Below are positions 55,535-64,000 of a stretch of DNA of 64,000 nucleotides, one piece after another (the first letter of the stretch is position 1; every line of letters starts with the position of its first letter). The position numbers and the translations under genes were made by a program. Source of the stretch: Chamaelirium japonicum (lineage: Eukaryota; Streptophyta; Magnoliopsida; Liliales; Melanthiaceae). Where the stretch lies: contig CANTAL010000196.1 in assembly GCA_947650365.1 (NCBI GenBank), positions 248,001 to 312,000 on the forward strand, given 5' to 3'. The notes beneath the pieces were generated by a model, which saw only the letters and a program-made list of their open reading frames with translations, did no database searches and was not told the origin of the DNA.

Positions 55535-58500
55535 CACGATCCATTCTAATCCATTCGTGCGATACATTCTAATTCATTCGCACGAATGTAACCATTCTAA
55601 TTCATTCGTACGATCCATTCTAATTCATTCCTACGATCCATTCTAATTCATTCGCACGAATGTATCCATTCTAATTCATTTCACGATCCATTCTAATTCA
55701 TTCCTACGATCCATTCTAATTCATTCGCACAAATGTATCCATTCGCACGAATGTATCCATTCTAATTCATTCGCACGATCCATTCTAATTCGTTCATACG
55801 ATCCATTCTAATTCATTCATAAGATCTATTCTAATTCATTCGTACGATCCATTCTAGTTCATTTGCACGATCTATTCTAATTCATTCGCACTACCCATTC
55901 TAATTCATTCGTACGACTCATTCTAATTCATTCGTACGATCCATTCTAATTCATTCATACGATCTATTCTAATTCATTCGCACGAATGTATCCATTCTAA
56001 TTCATTCGCACAATCCAATCTAATTCAAACGTACGATCCATTCTAATTCATTCACATGATGTATTCTAATTTATTCGTACGATCCATTCCAATTCATTTG
56101 TACGATCCATTTTAATTCATTCGCATGATCCATTCTAATTCATTCGTATGATAAATTCATACGACTGAATTAGAATGGATTGTACGAATGTAACCATTCT
56201 AATCCATTCGTACGATCCATTCTAATTCATTCGCACGAATATAACCATTCTAATTCATTCGTACGATTCATTCTAATTCATTCGCACGATCCATTCTAAT
56301 TCATTCGCATAAATATATCCATTCTAATTCATTCGTACGATCCATTCTAATTCATTTGCATGATCCATTCTAATTCATTCGCACAAATGTATCCATTCTA
56401 ATTCATTCGTACGATCCATTCTTATTCATTCATACGATCCATTCTAATTCAATTACACGATCCATTCTATTTCATTCGTACGATCCATTCTAATTCAATC
56501 GCACGATCCATTCTAATTCATTTGTACGAATGTATCCATTCAAATTCATTCGCACGATCCATTCTAATTCATTCGCACGATCCATTCTAATTCATTCGTA
56601 TGATCCATTCTAATTCATTCCTACGATCTATTCTAATTCATTCACTCGTATGTATCCATTCTAATTCATTCGCACGATCCATTCTAATTTATTCGCACGA
56701 ATGTATCCATTCTAATTCATTTGCACGATCCATTCTAATTTATTCCTATGATCCATTCTAATTCATTCGTACGATCCATTCTAATTCATTCGCTCGAATG
56801 TATCCATTCTAATTCATTCGTACGATCCATTCTAATTCGTTCATACGATCCATTCTAATTCATTCGCACGATCCATTCTAATTCATTTGTACGAATGTAT
56901 CCATTCTAATTCATTTGCATGAATATATCTATTCTAATTCATTTATACGATCCATTCTAATTCATTCATACGATCCATTCTAATCCATTCGTAATCCATT
57001 CTAATTCATTCGCTCGAATGTATCCATTCTAATTTATTCGTACGAATGAATTAGAATGGATCGTACGAATGAATTAAAATGGATCGTGCGAATGAATTAG
57101 AATGGATCATACAAATGAATTAGAATGGATCGTACGATTCATTCTAATTCATTCGTACGATCCATTCTAATGCATTCGTACGATTCATTCTAATTCATTC
57201 GCACGATCCATTCTAATTCATTCGTATGATCCATTCTAATTTATTTGCACGAATATACGATCCATTCTAATTTATTTGTAAGAATGTATCAATTCTAATT
57301 CATTCGTACAATCCATTCTAATTTATTCGTACAAATGTATTCATTCTAATTCATTCGTACAATCCATTCTAATTCATTCGTACAATTCATTCTAATTCAT
57401 TCGCACGATCCATTATAATTCATTCGTACGATCCATTCTAATTCATTCGCACGAATGTATCCATTCTAATTCATTCGTACAATCCATTCTAATTCATTCG
57501 CACGATCCATTCTAATTCATTCGTATGATCCATTCTAATTTATTCGTACGATCCATTCTAATTCATTCTCACGAATGTAACCTTTCAATTTCATTTGCAT
57601 GATCCATTCTAATTCATTCCTACGATCCATTCTAATTTATTCGTACGATCTATTCTAATTCAATCGTACGATCCATTCTAATTCATTCGTATGATCAATT
57701 CTAATTCATTCGTACAATCCATTCTAATTCATTCGTACGATCCATTCTAATTCATTCGTATGATCAATTCTAATTCATTCGTACAATCCATTCTAATTCA
57801 TTCGCTCGAATGTATCTATTCTAATTCATTCTAATTCATTCGTATGATCCATTCTTATTCATTCGCATGATCCATTCTAATTCATTCATACGATCCAATC
57901 TAATTCATTCGTACGATCCATTCTAATTCATTCCTACGATTCATTCTAATTCATTCGCTCGAATGTATCCATTCTAATTCATTCGTACGATACATTCTAA
58001 TTCATTCGTACGAATGTATCCATTCTAATTCGTTCATACGATCCATTCTAATTCGTTCATATGATCCATTCTAATTCGTTCGTACGATCTATTCTAATTC
58101 ATTCTCACGAATGTAACCTTTCTAATTTATTTGTATGATCCATTCTAATTCATTTGTACGATCCATTCTAATCCATTCATACGATCCATTGTAATCCATT
58201 CGTACGATCCATTCTAATTCATTCGCACGAATGTAACCATTCTAATTCATTCGTACGATCCATTCTAATTCATTCCTACGATCCATTCTAATTCATTCGC
58301 ACGAATGTATCCATTCTAATTCATTTGCACGATCCATTCTAATTCATTCCTATGATCCATTCTAATTTATTCGTACGATCCATTCTAATTCATTCGCACG
58401 ATCCATTCTAATTCATTCGTACGATCCATTCTAATTTATTCCTACGATCCATTCTAATTCATTCGTATGATCCATTCTAATTCATTCGTACGATCCATTC

Positions 58501-61500
58501 TAATTCTTTCGTACGATCAATTCTAATTCATTCGCACGATCTATTCTAATTCATTCCTACAATCCATTCTAATTCATTCGTACGATCCTTTCTAATTCAT
58601 TCATATGATCCATTCTAATCCATTCGTACGATCCATTCTAATCCATTCGTACGGTCCATTCTAATTAATTCTCACAAATGTAACCTTTCTAATTCATTCG
58701 TACGATCCATTCTAATTCATACGCACGAATGTATCTATTCTAATGCATTCGTACGATTTATTCTAATTCATTCACACGATCCATTCTAATTCATTCGTAC
58801 GATCCATTCTAATTCATTCGCACGATCCATTCTAATTCATTCGTACGATCTATTCTAATTCATTCGCACGAATGTAACCATTCTAATTCATTCGTACGAT
58901 CTATTCTAATTCATTCCTACGATCCATTCAAATTCACTCGCACGAATGTATCCATACTAATTCATTCGCACGATCCATTCTAATTCATTCGTATAAATGT
59001 ATCCATTCTAATTCATTCGTACAATGCGTTCGTACGATCCATTCTAATGCATTCATTCATACGAATGAATTAGAATGGTTACATTCGTGCGAATGAATTA
59101 GAATAGATCGTACGAATGAATTAGAATGGATCGTGCGAATGAATTTGAATAGAGCGTACGAATGAATTAAATGGAGCGTACGAATGAACTAGAATGGATA
59201 CATTCGTGCGAATGAATTTGAATGGACCATATGAAAGAATTAGAATGGATCGTGCGAATGAATTAGAATGGATCGTGCGAATGAATTAGAATGAATCGTA
59301 CGAATGCATTAGAATGGATCGTACGAATGAATTAGAATGAATCGTACGATCCATTCTAATTCATTCGTCCGATCCATTCTAATTCATTCGTACGAATGAA
59401 TTAGAATGGATCATGCAAATGAATTTGAATGGATCGTATGAATGAATAAGAATATATCGTACGAATGAATTAGAATGGATCGTACGAATGAATTAGAAAG
59501 GTTACATTTGTGAGAATGAATTAGAATGGATCGTACGAATGAATTAGAATAGATCATATGAATGAATTAGAATGGATCGTACGAATGAATTAGAATGGAT
59601 ACATTTGTACGAATGAATTAGAATGGATCGTACGAATGAATTAGAATGGATCATATGAATGAATTAGAATGGTTACATTCGTGCGAATGAATTAGAATAG
59701 ATCGTATGAATGAATTAGAATGGATCGTACGAATGAATTAGAATAGCTCATACGAATGAATTAGAATGAATAGTACGAATGAATTAGAATGGTTACATTC
59801 GTGCGAATGAATTAGAATAGATCATACGAATGAATTAGAATGGATTGAGCGAATGAATTAGAATGGAATGTAATAATGAATTAGAATGGATCGTACTAAT
59901 GAATTAGAATGGATCCATTCGTACAAATGAATTAGAATGGATCGTACGAATGAATTAGAATGGATCGTACGAATGTAACCTTTCTAATTCATTTCTATGA
60001 TCCATTCTAATTCATTCGTACGATCCATTCTAATTCATTCCTACGTACGATCCATTCTAATCCATTCATACGATCCATTCTAATCCATTCGTACGATCCA
60101 TTCTAATTCATTCGTTCGAATGTATCCATTCTAATTCATTCGTACGATCCATTCTAATTCGTTCGCACGATCTATTCTAATTCATTCGTATAATCCATTC
60201 TAATTCATTCCTACGATCTATTCTAATTCATTCGTTCAAATGTATCCATTCTAATTCATTCGTACGATCCATTCTTATTCATTCGTACGATCCATTCTAA
60301 TTCATTCGTACGATCCATTCAAATTCATTAGTACGATCCATTCTAATTCATTCGTACAATCCATTCAAATTCATTCGTACGATGCAATCTAATTCATTCG
60401 CATAAATGTATCTATTCTAATTCATTCGTACAATGCGTTCTAATCCATTCGTACGATCCATTCTAATCCATTTGTACGATCCATTCTAATTCATTCGCAC
60501 GAATGTAACCATTCTAATTCATTCATATGATCCATTCTAATTCATTCGTACGATCCATTCTAATTCATTCGTATGATCCATTCTAATTCATTCGTACGAT
60601 CGATTCTAATTCATTTGCATGAATGCATCCATTCTAATTTATTCGTACGATCCAGTCTAATTCTATCGTACGATCCATTCTAATTCATTCACACGAATGT
60701 ATCCATTCTAATTCATTCGCACGATCCATTCTAATTCAATCGTACGATCCGTTCTAATTCATTCGCACAAATGTATCCATTCTAATTCATTCGTACGATC
60801 CATTCTAATTCATTCGCACGATCCATTCTAATTCATTCGTATGGTCCATTCTAATTCATTCGCATGATCCATTCTAATTCATTCGTATGATCCATTCTAA
60901 TTCATTCGCACGAATGTATCCATTCTAATTCATTCGTACAATCCATTCTAATTCATTCGCATGATCCATTCTAATTCATTCGTATGATCCATTCTAATTC
61001 ATTCCTATGATCTATTCTAATTCATTCACTCGAATGTATCCATTCTAATTCATTCGTACGATCCATTCTAATCAATTCGTACGATCCATTCTAATCCATT
61101 CGTACGATCCATTCTAATTCATTCTCACAAATGTAACCTTTCTAATTCATTCGTACGATCCATTCTAATTCATTCGCACGAATGTATCCATTCTAATGCA
61201 TTCGTACGATTCATTCTAATTCATTCGCACGATCCATTCTAATTCATTCGTACGATCCATTCTAATTCATTCGCACGATCCATTCTAATTCATTCGTACG
61301 ATCCATTCTAATTCATTCGTATGATCTATTCTAATTCATTCGCACGAATGTAACCATTCTAATTCATTTGTACGTATGAATGCATTAGAATGGTTTGTAC
61401 AAACGCATTGTACGAATGAATTAGAATGGATACATTTGTACGAATGAATTAGAATGGAGCGTACGAATGAACTAGAATGGATAAATTCGTGCGAATGAAT

Positions 61501-61537
61501 TAGAATGGATCATATGAAACAATTAGAATGGATCGTG

Positions 61538-64000
61538 CAAATGAATTAGAATGGATTGTACGAATAAATTAGAATGGATCATACGAATAAATTAGAATGG
61601 ATCGTGCGAATGAATTAGAATGGATCATACAAATGAATTAGAATGGATATATTCGTGCGAATGAATTAGAATGGATCGTATGAATGAATTAGAATGGATC
61701 GTATGAATGCATTAGAATGGATCGTACGAATGAATTAGAATGGATACATTCGAGCGAATGAATTAGAATGGATCGTGCGATGAATTAGAATGGATCATCG
61801 CATGATACATTCTAATTCATCGCATGATCCATTCTAATTCATTCGATCGAATGTATCCATTCTAATTCATTCGCATGAATGTATCCATTCTAATGCATTC
61901 GTACGATCCATTCTAATTCATTCATACGATCCATTCTAATTCATTCGCACGAATATATCCATTCTAATTCATTCGCACGAATATATCCATTCTAATTCAT
62001 TTGTATGATCCATTCTAATTTATTCGCACGATCCATTCTAATTCATTCGTACGATCCATTCTAATTTATTCGCACGATCCATTCTAATTCATTCGCACGA
62101 TCCATTCTAATTCTTTCATATGATCCATTCTAATTCATTCGCACGAATGTATCCATTCTAATTCTTTCATATGATCCATTCTAATTCATTCGCACGAATG
62201 TATCCATTCTAGTTCATTCGTACGCTCCATTCTAATTCATTCATACGCTCCATTCAAATTCATTCGCATGATCCATTCTAATTCATTCGCACGATCCATT
62301 CTAATTCATTCGTCTGATCCATTCTAATCCATTCGCACGATCCATTCAAATTCATTCACACGATCCATTCTAATTCATTCGTACGATCCATTCCAATTCA
62401 TTTGTACGATCCATTTTAATTCATTCGCATGATCCATTCTAATTCATTCGTATGATACATTCATACGACTGAATTAGAATGGATTGTGCGAATGAATTAG
62501 AATGGATCATACGAATGAATTAGAATGGATACATTCGAGCGAATGAATTAGAATGGATCGTACAAATGAATTAGAAAGGTTACATTCGTGAGAATGAATT
62601 AGAATGGATCGTACGAATGAATTAGAATGGATCATGAGAATGAATTTGAATGGATCGTATGAATGAATTAGAATGGATCGAATGAATGAATTAGAACGGA
62701 TCGTACGAATGAATTCAAATGGATCATACGAATGAATTAGAATGGATCATACGATTCATTCTAATTCATTCGTACGATCCATTCTAATGCATTCGTACGA
62801 ATCATTCTAATTCATTCCCACGATCCATTCTAATTCATTCGTACGATCCATTCTAATTCATTCATACGATCCATTCTAATTCATTCGTACGATCCATTCT
62901 AATTCATTCACACAATCCATTCTAATTCATTCGTCCGATCCATTCTAATTCATTCGCACGAATGTATCCATTCAAATTCATTCGTACAATCCATTCTAAT
63001 TCATTCGCACGATCCATTCTAATTCATTCGTATGATCCATTCTAATTCATTCCTACGATCTATTCTAATTCATTCGTATGATCCATTCTAATTCATTCGT
63101 TCGTTCCATTCTAATTCCTTCGTACAATCCATTCAAATTCATTCGCATGATCCATTCTAATTCATTCGTACGATCCATTCTAATTCATTCTCACGAATGT
63201 AACCTTTCTAATTCATTTGTATGATCCATTCTAATTCATTCGTACGATCCATTCTAATTGATTACTTGATGTATTCTAATTTATTCGTACGATCCATTCT
63301 AATTCATTTACACGATCCATTCTAATTCATTCCTATGATCCATTCTAATTCATTTGTACGATCTATTCTAATTCATTCGCACGAATGTAACCATTCTAAT
63401 TCATTCGTACGATTCATTCTAATTCATTCGTATGAGCTATTCTAATTCATTCGTACGATCCATTCTAATTCATTAGTACGATCCATTCTAATCCATTCGT
63501 ACGATACATTCTAATTCATTCGTACGATCCATTCAAATTCATTCGTACGTGCGAATGAATTAGATTGCATCGTATGAATGAATTTGAATGGATTGTACGA
63601 ATGAATTAGAATGGATCGTACGAATGAATTAGAATGGATCATGCGAATGAATTAGAATCGATCGTACAAATGAATTAGAATGGATCGTACGAATAAATTA
63701 GAATGGATGCATTCGAGCGAATGAATTAGAATGGATCGTAGGAATGAATTAGAATGGATCAAACGAATGAATTAGAATGGATCGTGCGAATGAATTAGAA
63801 TGGATACATTCGTGCGAATGAATTAGAATAGATCGTACGAATGAATTAGAATAGATCGTACGAATGAATTAGAATGGATCGTGCGAATGAATTAGTATGG
63901 ATCATACGAATGAATTAGAATAGATCGTAGGAATGAATTAGAATGGATCGTACAAATGAATTAGAAAGGTTACATTTGTGAGAATGAATTAGAATGGATC
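61538..64000. repeat. Block T', second copy of T (runs off the window)
   Basis: Matches 42208-44600 with an offset of 19330 bp at the start and 19400 bp at the end. Tracts: - to 61799, + 61800-62462, - 62463-62751, + 62752-63547, - 63548 to the edge. Shared private words are ATCATCGCATGATAC, two TTCTTTCATATG units, TTGATTACTTGATG (63259-63272), TATGAGCTATTC (63431) and GAATCGATCG (63654). It carries about 70 bp near 63490-63560 that are missing in T. The edge at 64000 corresponds to 44600. Confidence 0.9.

Larger units (their letters stand above)
52501..61537. repeat. 8-kb higher-order unit, copy D (about 9.04 kb, enlarged)
   Basis: Tracts: - to 53021, + 53022-56156, one - monomer near 56157-56185, + to 57041, - 57042-57133, + 57134-59060, - 59061-59345, + 59346-59391, - 59392-59968, + 59969-61373, - 61374 onward. 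The order is as in A-C. It is longer because of a 997-bp internal tandem duplication. It lacks about 51 bp (a 28-mer plus a 23-mer) near 55945 and about 140 bp near 61450 relative to C. More single-base differences from A-C are visible than among A-C themselves, for example TTCGAATTC at 53043 and a decayed CATATG near 58049. Confidence 0.92.
1..64000. repeat. Satellite array of 23-bp and 28-bp monomers filling the window
   Basis: Every part of the window consists of variants of one monomer. The 23-bp form is CGTACGATCC followed by three ATTC words with a TA after the first. The 28-bp form has GATCC widened to GAATGTATCC or GAATGTAACC. Both run head to tail in each tract. I found no stretch longer than about two monomers that is not recognisable as array. 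The consensus has 8 G/C in 23 bp (6 C, 2 G), giving opposite GC skew in the two orientations. No flank is visible, so the full array is longer than 64 kb. Tandem satellites of this scale are typical of eukaryotic heterochromatin; assigning it to a centromere or other domain would be a guess. No promoter, terminator, RNA gene or origin could be supported. Confidence 0.97.

Noticed and set aside
1..64000. CRISPR array
   Set aside because: Repeats are contiguous with no unique spacers of constant length; 23/28-bp monomers simply follow each other, in both orientations. No cas-like coding sequence.
1..64000. Plasmid or phage replication iterons
   Set aside because: Iteron clusters span a few hundred bases next to a rep gene. 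Here 64 kb has no gene and shows multi-level higher-order structure.
1..64000. Telomeric repeat array
   Set aside because: The monomer has no run of T/A followed by G as in known telomere repeats, and orientation flips repeatedly, unlike terminal arrays.
1..64000. Restriction-modification or Dam-type regulatory meaning of the regular GATC and CGTACG sites
   Set aside because: The sites recur because the monomer contains them. Regular spacing alone is no evidence of a regulatory role.
1..64000. The whole window as an assembly artefact
   Set aside because: Copies carry distinct private substitutions and indels in graded amounts (D differs more than A-C; the P' duplicates differ at a few bases). 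This is expected of real history, although individual junctions still need read support.

Overview
The whole 64 kb window is one uninterrupted block of short-period tandem satellite DNA. I see no gene, RNA gene, transposon, CRISPR array or unique-sequence interval, and both edges lie inside the array. The base unit is a 23-bp monomer: CGTACGATCC followed by ATTC-TA-ATTC-ATT. A 28-bp sister monomer has its GATCC part widened to GAATGTATCC or GAATGTAACC. GC is about 35% in the consensus. One strand carries about three C for every G, so base skew flips wherever the array changes direction. Satellite on this scale with layered higher-order repeats indicates nuclear heterochromatin of a eukaryote (centromeric, pericentromeric, subtelomeric, B- or sex-chromosome type). 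The commonest monomer changes are C-to-T or G-to-A at the two CpGs of CGTACG, which fits a CpG-methylating genome such as many plants or animals. I cannot name the species.

Layout. The array is a mosaic of roughly 70 tracts that alternate in orientation. Here '+' means the ATTC-rich orientation reads on the given strand. Positions 1-14306 form a heterogeneous zone: a ~7.96-kb unit (1-7957) restarts at 7958 and is cut at ~8377 by a strand switch, then 24 tracts of mixed orientation follow. It contains a ~0.95-kb inverted duplication (about 650-1640 against 2820-3740). Positions 14307-18080 (block P) are one-directional with a ~440-bp sub-period. Three consecutive copies of a ~8-kb higher-order unit follow: A 18081-25982, B 25983-34056, C 34057-42207. 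C runs into block T (42208-45738), then block P' (45739-52500), which carries a 2788-bp tandem duplication, then a fourth 8-kb unit D (52501-61537), which carries a 997-bp tandem duplication. T' (61538-64000) repeats the start of T. The order P-[A-B-C]-T-P'-[D]-T' is therefore a third level of repetition in which the number of 8-kb units differs (three against one).

Each 8-kb unit repeats the same series of orientation switches at the same relative positions, so the inversions are older than the amplification. Most switches occur inside the self-complementary hexamer CGTACG or a CpG-decayed form of it. These are the most noteworthy signals here. Nothing shows directly what the array does. A structural or chromatin role, or no role, are all compatible with the sequence. 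Percent identities are visual impressions, because no alignment could be run.
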